This document shows positions 43,873-52,643 of a stretch of 64,000 nt of DNA, in pieces. Location: the NCBI GenBank assembly GCA_963743285.1, contig CAVUPF010000003.1, positions 186,001-250,000 on the forward strand. Reading direction: 5' to 3'. This DNA is from CAVUPF01 sp963743285 (GTDB lineage: Bacteria; Actinomycetota; Thermoleophilia; Solirubrobacterales; 70-9). Under the pieces are notes generated by a model, which made no database searches, was not told the DNA's origin, and saw only the letters and a list, made by a program, of their open reading frames with translations. How positions within the stretch are numbered: position 1 is the stretch's first letter; each line of letters opens with the position of its first letter. A program made the position numbers and the translations under genes.

Positions 43873-44246
43873 TTTGCCTCCGATCGTCGTGGGTGGCGCC
43901 GGCAAGGCTAGCTGCCTGAACCTTGGCCACTCGCCGGAAACCTCCCAACTTGCGACAGAGACCGTCGTCCATCGGCCAGATAGCGATCCGATCGAAACTG
44001 AGGCGCTACACGCAGAGGTCTGGGGGTTCAGCAGGGCGCACTCAGGCAAGGCAAGATGACCTCCGAACCCCCGACAGTCGCCCGTTGGGTGCATGCCGTA
44101 TGCGCAAGAAGCGTCGAGACCAGGGTTGAGGCGTCGCTCTGCGCCATAGATGTCGATGAATCGATCCCATGGCACGGGCCGTCCCCTCAGGTCACCTGGC
44201 CGATCACACGTCCACTGTCGACGATCGATTGCCCATACTCCCGCCC
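43873..44246. other. Divergent spacer between ohr and the NYN gene
   Basis: This 374-base region has no convincing gene and no evident repeats. It should contain both promoters; none was confidently read. Confidence 0.3.
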
Positions 44247-44633
44247 ATGCGCCGTGTCGTCGACGCGATGAATGTGATCGGTAGCCGCCCCGACGGCTGG
44301 TGGCGGGATCGCCCTGCCGCGATCGAACGCCTGGTCTGCCAGCTCGATCGCTGGGCCGTGAAGACCCAGGAGCGACTCACTGTCGTCCTCGAGCAGCCAC
44401 CTTCACGACAGCTTCCCACCGAGCAGATCGAGATCGCCTGGGCGGCACAGCCCGGTCCCAACTCTGCCGACAAGGAGATCGTTAGCCGCCTTGATGGCTG
44501 GCTCGCCGAGGGCGCGGTGACCGTGGTCACCTCCGATCGCGATCTCGCCGAGCGAGTCCGCTCCCTCGGCGCCATGGTTGAACCCGCGACAGCGTTCCGC
44601 GCTCGACTTGAGGGGAGGGGAGATGTTGCCTAG
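44247..44633 (+). CDS. NYN-domain (YacP-like) predicted ribonuclease
   Basis: ATG 44247 gives 128 residues. MRRVVDAMNVIGSRPDGWWR opens the NYN/PIN-like fold with the D-x-M/N-N-V/I metal-binding Asp. LTVVLEQPP, SADKEIVSRLDGWL (second acidic site) and VTVVTSDRDLAERVRSLGA (third, T-S-D-x-x-L) follow. These conserved acids form the nuclease site of YacP/NYN proteins, which cleave RNA. The longer upstream frame is unlikely. It stands alone. Confidence 0.75.
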   Translation: MRRVVDAMNVIGSRPDGWWRDRPAAIERLVCQLDRWAVKTQERLTVVLEQPPSRQLPTEQIEIAWAAQPGPNSADKEIVSRLDGWLAEGAVTVVTSDRDLAERVRSLGAMVEPATAFRARLEGRGDVA

Positions 44634-44840
44634 CCGACGCTGCCGATGATGCTGAGCTTCGTGCCGCACACGATTAGGAAGGTGCCCAACGCTTGCAGCG
44701 TCACCGATCTGCGCTGGAAGGCCCCTCGATCCTCCTCGCTGTTGGTCTCGAGCGAGGTGAAGTCCGGGCCGTCAAGTCCGAGCTCGAACTGATGGCTCAC
44801 GCCAGCTGCCATACACCCGTGGTTACCTAGGAGGAGCGCC

Positions 44841-45323
44841 ATGTCTCTGTTCGGAACGTTCACAGCGTCCGCGTCTCAATTTGCCAACAAGCGCGGCTTC
44901 TACATGGGACGACGCTCAACGAAGGTCCACGCAACTCTCTATCGCAGGACCGGCGGAAGGATCGGTGGCCACCTTCCCGGCTGGCCTGAGGCTCGGATAG
45001 TCCTGGTCGACCACACTGGCGCCAAGAGCGGTGTGGGGCGGACATCCCCCGTCATGTACCACGAGGACGGCGACGCCATTGTCGTGGCGGCTACCAAGGG
45101 TGGCCAGCCAACCCATCCCGCGTGGTTTCACAACCTAAAGGCGAACCCAGAGACGACGATTCAGATCGGCTCCGAGGTCCGTGAGGTCCGCGCCCGCGTC
45201 GCGACCGATGAGGAGCGCGATCGGCTTTGGACCCAGTTCGTGGCGTTCTACCCTGGATACGAATTCTTCAAGAGCAACGCCAAGGGCCGGAAAATCCCGA
45301 TCGTTGTCCTGGACCCTCGATAG
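44841..45323 (+). CDS. Deazaflavin (F420)-dependent nitroreductase-family protein
   Basis: This 160-residue protein of the DDN/split-barrel class carries RRTGGRIGGHLPGWPEARIV, then LVDHTGAKSGVGRTSPVMYH, IVVAATKGGQPTHPAWFHNL and KANPETTIQIGSEVREV, the standard F420-binding order (G-R-x-R/T-S-P, G-G-x-x-x-P-x-W-x-x-N-L). A good Shine-Dalgarno GGAGGAG precedes the ATG at 44841. Relatives reduce quinones, coumarins or nitro compounds with F420H2. It supports an F420-using actinobacterial host. Confidence 0.88.
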   Translation: MSLFGTFTASASQFANKRGFYMGRRSTKVHATLYRRTGGRIGGHLPGWPEARIVLVDHTGAKSGVGRTSPVMYHEDGDAIVVAATKGGQPTHPAWFHNLKANPETTIQIGSEVREVRARVATDEERDRLWTQFVAFYPGYEFFKSNAKGRKIPIVVLDPR

Positions 45324-45616
45324 AAGGAATTGGGCTTGCGGGAGACCGGCCTGGCCAAGGTGCTAGCGGGCGTCGGCGATAGCGGCAATCTTGTTCTCTG
45401 CACCCGTGAGGGCCTACGAGCGATCTCTCGCGATGAGCTGCTGGTGCTCCGCTTCTGCGCCGGGCGAGTTGCTCACCCGGCGGCGGTCGCCCGCGTTGTG
45501 GATGATCGAGCAGCTGCGCGCCGCGATCGTCCTGGTGCGCAGTTGGCAGGAAGTTTTAGGGCGGTAAACGACTGCGAAGCAGCGCCGAACAGCGAACAGG
45601 CGGGTGACCAACGCCC

Positions 45617-46267
45617 TCAGTCTTCGGCGCGGAAGCTCCGCCCGAGCTCCTCGCCGGTGCCGAAGTAGTGCCGGAACACGTAGAGCAGGGGAGACCAGCG
45701 CTGAGGGTCGATGTGATTTGAGTCGGGCTTGACGACCCCCGACAGCGCATGGACTCGCTCCACGTGGGTCTCGACGATCCGAAAGTACTCACCGTCAGGC
45801 CGGGTCGCTGGCGCGTGGATCGCCGTCACCTTCGCCTCAAGCTGCAGGGCGCACTCCGCTATCCGCGGCGGCGCCACCGCCTCGGCCGGTGCCGGGGTCA
45901 GGCCGACCGCCTCGAACTTGTGTGGCTCGAAGCGAAACTTGCCGGCCTTGTGCGGTGCTGGCGGATTGCGGCCCGTCAACGGCGCCAACGCCTCGACCTG
46001 CTCGTGCAGCGCAGGGCCCGGGAGGTTGATCACGCACTCGCCCTCGCGCTCCAGGTTGGCGAGGGTGTGGGCAGTGTGCTCCCAGCCCATCACCACGGTG
46101 TAGCCGAGCGCCCAGGCCGAGGACATCGGCCCGATGTTCGCCGTCCCCTCGACGTTCATCGTCGTTACAAGCGCCACCGGCGTGCCGAAGTAGAGAACGC
46201 TCGGCCAGATCAGCTGGTGCTTCTCGGCGGGGGGCGAAGGCAGGCTCTTCTCGGTTGTCTCGGTCAT
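45617..46267 (-). CDS. Flavin reductase-like FMN-binding protein
   Basis: The 216-residue protein has a split barrel with VLYFGTPVALVTTMN, NIGPMSSAWALGYTVVMGWE, HTLANLEREGECVINLPGP, LEAKV and a C-terminal PLLYVFRHYFGTGEELG. This is the DIM6/NTAB flavin reductase domain binding FMN. Family members supply reduced flavin or act on small aromatic compounds; the exact reaction is open. An ArsR-type regulator is divergent 100 bases away with a palindrome between, implying specific control. Confidence 0.82.
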   Translation of the reverse strand: MTETTEKSLPSPPAEKHQLIWPSVLYFGTPVALVTTMNVEGTANIGPMSSAWALGYTVVMGWEHTAHTLANLEREGECVINLPGPALHEQVEALAPLTGRNPPAPHKAGKFRFEPHKFEAVGLTPAPAEAVAPPRIAECALQLEAKVTAIHAPATRPDGEYFRIVETHVERVHALSGVVKPDSNHIDPQRWSPLLYVFRHYFGTGEELGRSFRAED

Positions 46268-46327
46268 CTTTGGGCCTCTCGGGCGTCGTGGCAGGGTGGG
46301 TGAGCGCTCAGCGTAAGTCGCCAGTCA

Positions 46328-46343
46328 TTCGATGTTGATCGAA
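46328..46343. promoter_or_regulatory. Candidate operator, TTCGAT-GTTG-ATCGAA
   Basis: A perfect 6+6 inverted repeat with a 4-base spacer lies between the divergent flavin reductase and ArsR genes, 24 bases before the ArsR start. Its position fits autoregulation. Confidence 0.5.
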
Positions 46344-46367
46344 CCATGGGCGGCGTACCCTTCGCCT

Positions 46368-47057
46368 ATGGAAGGAGACGCAGATCTCGCCGCGGTCGCC
46401 GCGCTGATCGGGGACCGCACTCGCGCCCGCTTTCTGGTCGAGCTGCTCGGCGGGAGGGGCCTGCGGGCCAGCGCCCTGGCCGCCTGCGCCGGGGTCTCGC
46501 GCGCCACTGCGAGCTTTCACCTGGCAAAGCTGCTCGCCGCGGGCATCGTTGAGGTCGAAGTGCGGGGACGCCATCGTCTCTACCGGCTGGCCGACCCGCG
46601 GGTCGCGGAGGCGATCGAGGCACTGGGGCGCATCGCTCCCCGACAGGAGATCCGTTCGCTGCGCAGCGCGAATTCGGCGCAGGCGTTCGGCTACGCCCGC
46701 TTTTGCTATGACCATCTCGCTGGCCGGCTGGCGATCGAGATCCTCGACGCGATGACCGCCGCCGGCCTGTTCACGCTCAGCGAGGATCGCTTCGAGTTGA
46801 GCGAACGGGGCGCCGTCTGGTTCGGAGAGCTCGGCGTCGAGCTGGCAGCGCTGCGGGCAAAGCGGCGCTCCTTTGCGCGCTCCTGCCTTGACTGGAGCGA
46901 GCGCCGGCCCCACCTGGCCGGCGCGCTCGGCGCGGGGCTGGCCGAGCGGCTTCTGGAGCTGGGATGGATCAGGCGTGCACCCGTGGGGCGCGCGGTGACG
47001 CTCACCCCGGCAGGCCGCGCCGGGCTGAGCGAAGCGCTCCGCGTCGAGGTCGCATAG
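46368..47057 (+). CDS. ArsR-family winged-helix regulator with C-terminal effector domain
   Basis: ATG 46368 gives 229 residues. The HTH reads VAALIGDRTRARFLVELLGG, then LRASALAACAGVSRATASFH, then LAKLLAAGIVEVEVRGRHRL and YRLAD, a classic ArsR winged helix (residues 5-90). The remaining 135 residues form a second domain with SANSAQAFGYARFCYDHLAGRLA-type helices and a winged-helix-like ending (LGWIRRAPVGRAVTLTPAGRA). No Cys metal site is visible, so a small organic ligand is likelier than a metal. It probably controls the divergent flavin reductase. Confidence 0.82.
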   Translation: MEGDADLAAVAALIGDRTRARFLVELLGGRGLRASALAACAGVSRATASFHLAKLLAAGIVEVEVRGRHRLYRLADPRVAEAIEALGRIAPRQEIRSLRSANSAQAFGYARFCYDHLAGRLAIEILDAMTAAGLFTLSEDRFELSERGAVWFGELGVELAALRAKRRSFARSCLDWSERRPHLAGALGAGLAERLLELGWIRRAPVGRAVTLTPAGRAGLSEALRVEVA

Positions 47058-47282
47058 CTCTTTCGCTGTGGCGTGAGACAGTCAGGCTGGGTAACCAGAG
47101 TCGGGACCACCCCGCTGAGAGAAGCTCAGTTGCAGTCCTCCAAAACGGCTCTTCCCGACCCGCGCACCTTGATCGATGTCCGGTGCACCGTGAGCTGGAC
47201 TGAGTAGAGGCAGTGATCGACGCGATAGAAGACCGCGCTGACGCCAATTACCGACTGCCAAGAACAACTTTCTCCCCAACCC

Positions 47283-47825
47283 TTACACCTGAGAACGTCT
47301 CGGCGCGCAGGGTTGACGTGACGCCCGTATCTTGCCTTTCCCAGGTAGACGCCCCTCAGCGCCCGGCGGCGTCGAGGTCCTCGAGGTCGGCAAGGTCCCG
47401 GGTCCGGCCCGCTTCATCTCCCGCAGGTCCTTGACCGAGCAGACCGCGACGCTGATGCCGAGCACCTCCGCCTCGCTCGCCCGCGACCGCAGCTCCTCAT
47501 AGGACGGCACGCCCTCCAGCCCCTGCACGACATCCAGCCTGCCAAGGTCGGTCTCGATCGCCACCTGCTCCCCGCTGGCCAGCTCGGCCGCGATCGAGAA
47601 GGCGCTGCCGAGCAGCGCTTCGCCTCTCTGCACATGTCCGCCGGCCGCCGCCGCCACCTCGGCGACGCGCCTCAGGTTCTCGGGGTCGGGCGCGACGACC
47701 ACGTCGACGTCCTTCGTCCCGCGCACGACACCCCAGGCGTTCACCGCCAGCCCACCGATCAGGACGAACTCCGCGCCCTCCTCCGAGAGGCGCCGCAACA
47801 GCTCGTCGAAAGCCGGTCCGCTCAA
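47283..47825 (-). pseudogene. Nucleotidyltransferase-like protein (AbiEii/MNT class), C-terminal frameshift
   Basis: The N-terminus is intact: FVLIGGLAVNAWGVVRGTKD then VDVVVAP, the G-G-x-A-x-x-x-x-G-x-x-R-x-T-x-D-x-D motif of MNT-fold nucleotidyltransferases. GRLDVVQGLEGVPSYEEL and VAVCSVKDLREMKRA follow. After REMKR the frame becomes nonsense-like, while another frame reads AGRTRDLADLEDLDAAGR and stops at 47356-47358; adding one G to the GGG run near 47412 restores it. ATGA couples it to a 64-residue protein upstream, a toxin-antitoxin-like layout. Confidence 0.65.
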
Positions 47826-48016
47826 GCCTTGCGCGCGGCTCCCGCGAACCGCATCAGCTTGTGACTGAGGGCGATCCCTTCCGCCAGGTTGACGCTGATC
47901 GGCCGCCGCGCGTCTTCGCGCAGCCGTCGCACCCGCACCGTCTCGGCGGTCTCGGCGGGGGACGAGGAGGTCTTCTCGCGCTGCTCCACGGTGACAAAGA
48001 GCCTAGCGCCAGACAT
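47822..48016 (-). CDS. Small protein coupled to the nucleotidyltransferase
   Basis: The 64-residue charged protein (MSGARLFVTVEQREKTSSSP, then VRVRRLREDARRPISVNLAE) overlaps the nucleotidyltransferase start by ATGA. Its size and position suggest an antitoxin or DNA-binding partner. No domain was recognised. Confidence 0.5.
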   Translation of the reverse strand: MSGARLFVTVEQREKTSSSPAETAETVRVRRLREDARRPISVNLAEGIALSHKLMRFAGAARKA

Positions 48017-48196
48017 CGTCCTCTCCGGTTCCCCTGGGCCCTGCTTTCACCGCCGCCCGGCCAGCCACATGACGATGACCCGGCCCGACTACCGATCCGA
48101 AGTCTGACCGAGCGCAGGGAGTGGCTGAGAGCGATCGTGTGGATCGCGTTGATCAGCGCAGCTGATGATTCAGAACAACACGATTACTCGAATCCC

Positions 48197-49036
48197 TCAT
48201 CCCCCGCCCGCGACCCTGCAACCGCGGGCAATGACCGTTGTCACGGTTTGAGTGCCGGCGAAATGGTAGATAGCTCGCGCGAAGGGCGTGATGCCGCCGG
48301 TGAAGCCGGTCGGCACTGGGCAATCGGCGGAGATGAAGCTGTGCTGCTTGGCGCGGTAGGTAAAGAGGCGCTTGATAACGATAGAGAAGCCGCCGATATG
48401 AGCGAAGGTCCCGGCATCTTTTGGCACCTGCGTCGTCAGGCTCGTCCCTAGCTCAGACTCGCTGCGACGGATGACGAAGGGGAGAACGAAGGATATTTGA
48501 GGTGACGACCCATACGCTAGGACGAGCACGGTCTTTTGCCCCCTTCTCGACTTGCCGTTGAAGGCAAGCAGGCTCGCTCGGAGCAGAAAGGGCAATTGTT
48601 CCGGCAGCGAGACGATCGCGTGTAGCCGGCCCCGTCCAACCAGTGAGCTGCCGCAGAGGCTGATGGCTCGTCGTGGCGAAGATGGATCCAGCTTGTGCAC
48701 CGTGCAGCTCGGCAAGCCCTTGTTGAACAGCTTGCCGCGCGAGCTGAGGTCGATCGTCAATCCCCTGAGCCGCGGCATCAAGGAGCCATCGGTTGTCCTG
48801 AACTTGGTTTGCAGGCGGAGGGTGGCCGGCACATACCTTGTCCGCGGAACTCTGTGGGGCGAGACGCTCGCGTTCAGCGACACAATCAGGTCGCCGACCT
48901 GGGATCGCTCGCCCCAGACAGAACTAGCTCCGAGGGCTATCGCCGCGATTCCCACCACAAGGGCGACTCCCCCTATCGAGCAGCGGCGCGACGGGCGGCT
49001 CAAAATCAGCCAAATCGGGTCGGTTCGAACCGACAC
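48197..49036 (-). CDS. Secreted hypothetical protein, paralogue of 41383-42168
   Basis: The 279-residue protein has a hydrophobic export segment (IGGVALVVGIAAIALGASSV). The mature part shows LQTKFRTTDGSLMPRLRGLT, SLCGSSLVGRGRL, LLAFNGKSRRGQKTVLVLAY and SFVLPFVIRRSESELGTSL, ending ISADCPVPTGFTGGITPFAR. Each block has a counterpart in the protein at 41383-42168. It is the last gene of the MMPL operon, overlapping the 165-residue secreted protein gene by 31 bases. The family is not characterised to my knowledge. Confidence 0.65.
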   Translation of the reverse strand: MSVRTDPIWLILSRPSRRCSIGGVALVVGIAAIALGASSVWGERSQVGDLIVSLNASVSPHRVPRTRYVPATLRLQTKFRTTDGSLMPRLRGLTIDLSSRGKLFNKGLPSCTVHKLDPSSPRRAISLCGSSLVGRGRLHAIVSLPEQLPFLLRASLLAFNGKSRRGQKTVLVLAYGSSPQISFVLPFVIRRSESELGTSLTTQVPKDAGTFAHIGGFSIVIKRLFTYRAKQHSFISADCPVPTGFTGGITPFARAIYHFAGTQTVTTVIARGCRVAGGG

Positions 49037-49503
49037 GTATGAAATTCGAACGCGAGCACCACATTGTTGCCGGCGTTGCCGTAGTGCACGAAGCGTGCCT
49101 CATAGCCCTGTGCGCGAATCTTTTCCCCGGTCTGCAGCGCGCCTGCGATCTTGTCCAGATAGGACCCCTGCAAATGTAGGTCGGTGAACCACTTCGCGAG
49201 GGTTTCCATGTCGGCGCTCGGCCGAGGGACGACGCTGATTCGCTTCACTGTGCCTTCAAAGATGTGTGCAGCGCGGGCGAACTGTCCGGCGGCGCGTTTG
49301 AGAAGCCCCCTGCTGACGTTGGCGCGCACCCCTTTTACGGCCCGGCTCGTCGCGCTCGCCCCCGGTGCGCAGATCGCCTCCAGTCGCCTGACATATTCTG
49401 CGCGTTCGACGGGCGCTGAGGAGGGGCTGGCGGCCAATCCCATCCCGGTCGAGATCAGCAGGCAGACTGAGGCTGCGGCCGTCACCCACATCAGCCTTGT
49501 CAC
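49006..49503 (-). CDS. Secreted hypothetical protein in the MMPL operon
   Basis: The 165-residue protein has a signal peptide (LMWVTAAASVCLLISTGMGL, then AAS). The mature chain is helical with RAEYVRRLEAICAPGASATS and two Cys (CAPG near residue 46, HTCRF near 157). Regularly spaced helices suggest a helical bundle. It overlaps the MMPL gene by ATGA and the next gene by 31 bases, so all are made from one message; it may be a periplasmic or wall partner of the transporter. Confidence 0.6.
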   Translation of the reverse strand: MTRLMWVTAAASVCLLISTGMGLAASPSSAPVERAEYVRRLEAICAPGASATSRAVKGVRANVSRGLLKRAAGQFARAAHIFEGTVKRISVVPRPSADMETLAKWFTDLHLQGSYLDKIAGALQTGEKIRAQGYEARFVHYGNAGNNVVLAFEFHTCRFEPTRFG

Positions 49504-52500
49504 GGTCCTGCTTTTCCTCCCTCCGCTCCCAATCGGGGAAGCACTCGGTCAAGAAACCTCGGTACCCACCAAACACGCTTACCGATCAAAAGCATCAGTG
49601 CCGGCAGCAGGATGATCCGAACTGCCGTGGCGTCGAGCACGACAGCAACTGTCAGCCCGGTCCCCATCTGGCTGATCGTCGCGATCTGCGCGTTGGCGAA
49701 AACGATGAATACGGCAGCCATGATCGCCGCCGCCCCGGTGATGACGCTCGCGGTTCGCTCCAAGCCATAAAAAACCGCCGCGGCGTTGTCGCCGTCGCGG
49801 TCATATCCCTCTCGCATCCTCGCCAACAAGAATACCGCATAGTCGATCGAGAGACCGAAGGTGACGCCGAAGATCGCTGCGGCGCCGACCGTGTCCACGT
49901 ATCTGTGTCCCCCGAGTGGATAGCCCGCTGGCACCGCTAGCAGCAGTGTCACGACCCCGATCGCCGCACCCACCGAGAGCAGGTTCAGGCCGACCACGAG
50001 AGCGGCCAGAAGGGGAGCCCTCAGGATGACCACCAGGGTTAGAAAGACCGCGAGGACGATCGCCCCGATGATCAGCGGCAGGCGAGCTCTGGTTTCTTGG
50101 CCATAGTCGTTAAGGGTGGCGGCGCCGCCCGTGACCCCAACCTCAAGGCCGGTCCTCCGCCCGAGGCGCGCGCCGCTCGCAATCAGCCTCCGCTCGAGGG
50201 CTTCCGAGCCCGCCGTATTGAAGGTGTAGGTGGGCACAACCAGGATCCTCGCCGCTTGGCCGCCGCGGCGCAGATTGATCGCCTCGGCGATCTGGCGGCG
50301 CTGGGCCGGGCGCGCGCCCCCCAGCGCTGAGAGAACGAAATATCCGGAGTCGAAGATGTGCGGGGAGAAGCGACGCAGCTTCGAGATGCCGGGGCCGAGG
50401 ATACGGGCCTCACCGGAAACCCGCGCCTGGGCTCGTGCGAGTCCGGCCTGGAGGGGATAGGAGCGATGAAAGCCTGACGCAAGCCCTTCTCGCAGCGCTC
50501 CGATACCCCCGGTCAGCCGCGTTAGGCCACCCGCGAGTTGCGTGGATCCGAAGCTGAGGCGGCTCAATCCACCGCTCAGAGTCCCTGCAGCGCCGGCAAG
50601 GCGCTGCGCGCCTTGGTGTAGCTTCGAGCCGCCGGCCGTGAGGCGACTGAAGCCGTGGTGAAGCCGCGACGCGGCTGCCTGCAGCTGCCTCGCCCTGTTC
50701 CTGGCCTCGGTCAGGTGGTCTAGTAGTTCGTTTGCCAGGGAGGCGTCGCCCCCGAGGCTCGGCTGGCTCGCCGCCTCGCGGTTGAGGTTGGTGCTGAGCT
50801 GCCGGGCGGTTTTGACGCCATTTTCGTTGACGATTTCGAGCAGCTCGCCTAGTTCGAGCCCCAGCCCGGCCGTTGCGATGCGGGCGATTCGCTGCGCTTC
50901 GTTCAAGCGTCGGGAGCCCGCGGCGAGGCGCCCCGTGGCTGCCACGGCGCGCTTGCCGCCGTCCGCCACCGCCGCAAGACCGCTCGAGATCGCATTTGCT
51001 CCGGCCTCGGCTCGCCCGGAGCCGGTGCCGAGCAGCCCCGATCCGTAGGTCGCCGCTGCCAGCCCGGCGCGCAGCGCGGAAACTCCCCTTGTTGCCCGTC
51101 CCAGGTTGGGCCCGAGGCGGCGCACGGATGCCAGCTCCCCCTTTTTGCTGGCGGGTCCGAGCAGGCGCTTGGCGAAGGTTTGAAGCGGCGCAACTCGCCG
51201 GGCGAGTGCAGCGGGACCGATCACCGCCTTTACCCCGGGCCACGAGGCGACTTGGCGCTGCCAATGCGCAATTGCAGCAAGTCGGTGCTGCTCGGCAATC
51301 GTGCCCCTTTCGCTCGCTGCCACAACGGTGTAGCTGGCAGCCCAGCCCGGTCCCACTGCCCGGTCCATCAGTTCCGTGCCACGGCGCGCCGAGTTGGTGG
51401 CTGGCAGCTCATTCACGCCGGGAGCGCCCGTCTTGAAGGCGAGTGCGGGCGCGGCGAGCACCAGCAGCGGCAAGGCGACCGCCACCGCCAGTTCCGGCCT
51501 GCGCAGCGCAGTGCCGAGCATCACCATCAGACGCGAGCGCCCGGTCGATCTTTTGCCGATCCGCCAACGATTGACGTTATCGCCCAAGAGAACAAGTGCC
51601 GCCGGTACGACCGTCCAGGAGATCACCACACTTATCGCGGTGACGACGGCCAGCGCGATCGCCAAGGAGACGAGCAGGGATCCCGCTTGCAGGGCGGCCG
51701 AGGCGAGGATCGCCAGCATGAGCGTGGAACCGGCGAAAACCGTTGTATTACCGGCGGTCTGCCGCGTCCGGTGCGCGGCATCGATCGTCGCGGCCCCGGT
51801 CTCCAGCTCCTGGCGGAAGCGGGAGACCATCAACAGCGAGTAGTCGACGCCGAGAGCCAGGCCGAACATCGTGCAGGCGATCAGCGAGAGCCCGTCGATC
51901 GTCGTAAATGAGGCGATCAGGTCGAGCACGCCACGTCCCACCAGTACCGTCATCGCGCCGAAGAGGAGCGGGATCACTGCCGCGATCGGCGATCCAAAGA
52001 CCGCCAGCAGCACGATCAGCAGAAGGGGCGCCGCGATCAGCTCGGCTCGCTCTGTGGCGCCTAATGCTTCGTCTTGAAGGGCCTTCAGTACACCGGCGAA
52101 ACTCGATTGGGTGACCCGCACCGGAGCTGAAATCCGTTGCGCCAGGACAGCTTCGAGTTGCGGCACCGTGTTGCGCATTGCTTCTGCAAGCCCAACCTGG
52201 ACGGCGACTAGGATCAGCGCCCTGTGCGGCGAGGGCCGCAATCCGGCCACCGAGCCCTTGTCCCATGGGGAGAGCGTTGCCACCCCGGGCATCGCTCGCA
52301 GTGCCTTGACCAGCCCCAGGCCTTGGTGATCGATTGCTGCCGCCGGTCCCTGCAGGAGGATCGCAAACGGAGTCGAGTTGCCAAAGTAGCGTTGGAAGAG
52401 CTGGTTGGTGCGGGCCGACTCGGTGCCGGGGATGCTCAGCGAGGTCGGATTCAGCCGTTGCTCGACCCCCAGGCCGAGGCCTCCCAGAAAAACTGTAAGC

Positions 52501-52643
52501 ACGAGCGTCGCGGCGAGGACGCGGCGGGGATGTCGTAGAGCTGCCGGAATCCCCTCATGCCGATTGCGAACGCCCCCGCGGGCTCGGCGGGGCAAAGTCA
52601 CCTGGCTTCGCGCCCTCGCCCGTCGTGGTTTGCCACTGCGCAC
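49500..52643 (-). CDS. MMPL/RND-family transporter
   Basis: This 1047-residue protein has 12 transmembrane helices in two halves. Residues 190-400 contain the first bundle (PIAAVIPLLFGAMTVLVGRG, GLALGVDYSLLMVSRFRQEL), and the second half repeats it with FGVTFGLSIDYAVFLLARMR. These G-x-x-x-D-Y motifs are those of MMPL proteins (proton-relay Asp-Tyr). A large extracytoplasmic domain with helical repeats lies between residues about 480 and 760. MMPL proteins export lipids, siderophores or wall components. The GTG at 52643 overlaps the TetR gene by 46 bases. Confidence 0.85.
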   Translation of the reverse strand: MRSGKPRRARARSQVTLPRRARGGVRNRHEGIPAALRHPRRVLAATLVLTVFLGGLGLGVEQRLNPTSLSIPGTESARTNQLFQRYFGNSTPFAILLQGPAAAIDHQGLGLVKALRAMPGVATLSPWDKGSVAGLRPSPHRALILVAVQVGLAEAMRNTVPQLEAVLAQRISAPVRVTQSSFAGVLKALQDEALGATERAELIAAPLLLIVLLAVFGSPIAAVIPLLFGAMTVLVGRGVLDLIASFTTIDGLSLIACTMFGLALGVDYSLLMVSRFRQELETGAATIDAAHRTRQTAGNTTVFAGSTLMLAILASAALQAGSLLVSLAIALAVVTAISVVISWTVVPAALVLLGDNVNRWRIGKRSTGRSRLMVMLGTALRRPELAVAVALPLLVLAAPALAFKTGAPGVNELPATNSARRGTELMDRAVGPGWAASYTVVAASERGTIAEQHRLAAIAHWQRQVASWPGVKAVIGPAALARRVAPLQTFAKRLLGPASKKGELASVRRLGPNLGRATRGVSALRAGLAAATYGSGLLGTGSGRAEAGANAISSGLAAVADGGKRAVAATGRLAAGSRRLNEAQRIARIATAGLGLELGELLEIVNENGVKTARQLSTNLNREAASQPSLGGDASLANELLDHLTEARNRARQLQAAASRLHHGFSRLTAGGSKLHQGAQRLAGAAGTLSGGLSRLSFGSTQLAGGLTRLTGGIGALREGLASGFHRSYPLQAGLARAQARVSGEARILGPGISKLRRFSPHIFDSGYFVLSALGGARPAQRRQIAEAINLRRGGQAARILVVPTYTFNTAGSEALERRLIASGARLGRRTGLEVGVTGGAATLNDYGQETRARLPLIIGAIVLAVFLTLVVILRAPLLAALVVGLNLLSVGAAIGVVTLLLAVPAGYPLGGHRYVDTVGAAAIFGVTFGLSIDYAVFLLARMREGYDRDGDNAAAVFYGLERTASVITGAAAIMAAVFIVFANAQIATISQMGTGLTVAVVLDATAVRIILLPALMLLIGKRVWWVPRFLDRVLPRLGAEGGKAGP

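Noticed and set aside
44630..44863. A 77-codon minus-strand frame between the NYN and DDN-like genes
   Set aside because: It overlaps both flanking genes slightly, has no clear ribosome site and no recognisable motif.
45330..45668. A 112-codon plus-strand frame after the DDN-like gene
   Set aside because: It runs into the flavin reductase gene on the other strand, and no domain was seen.
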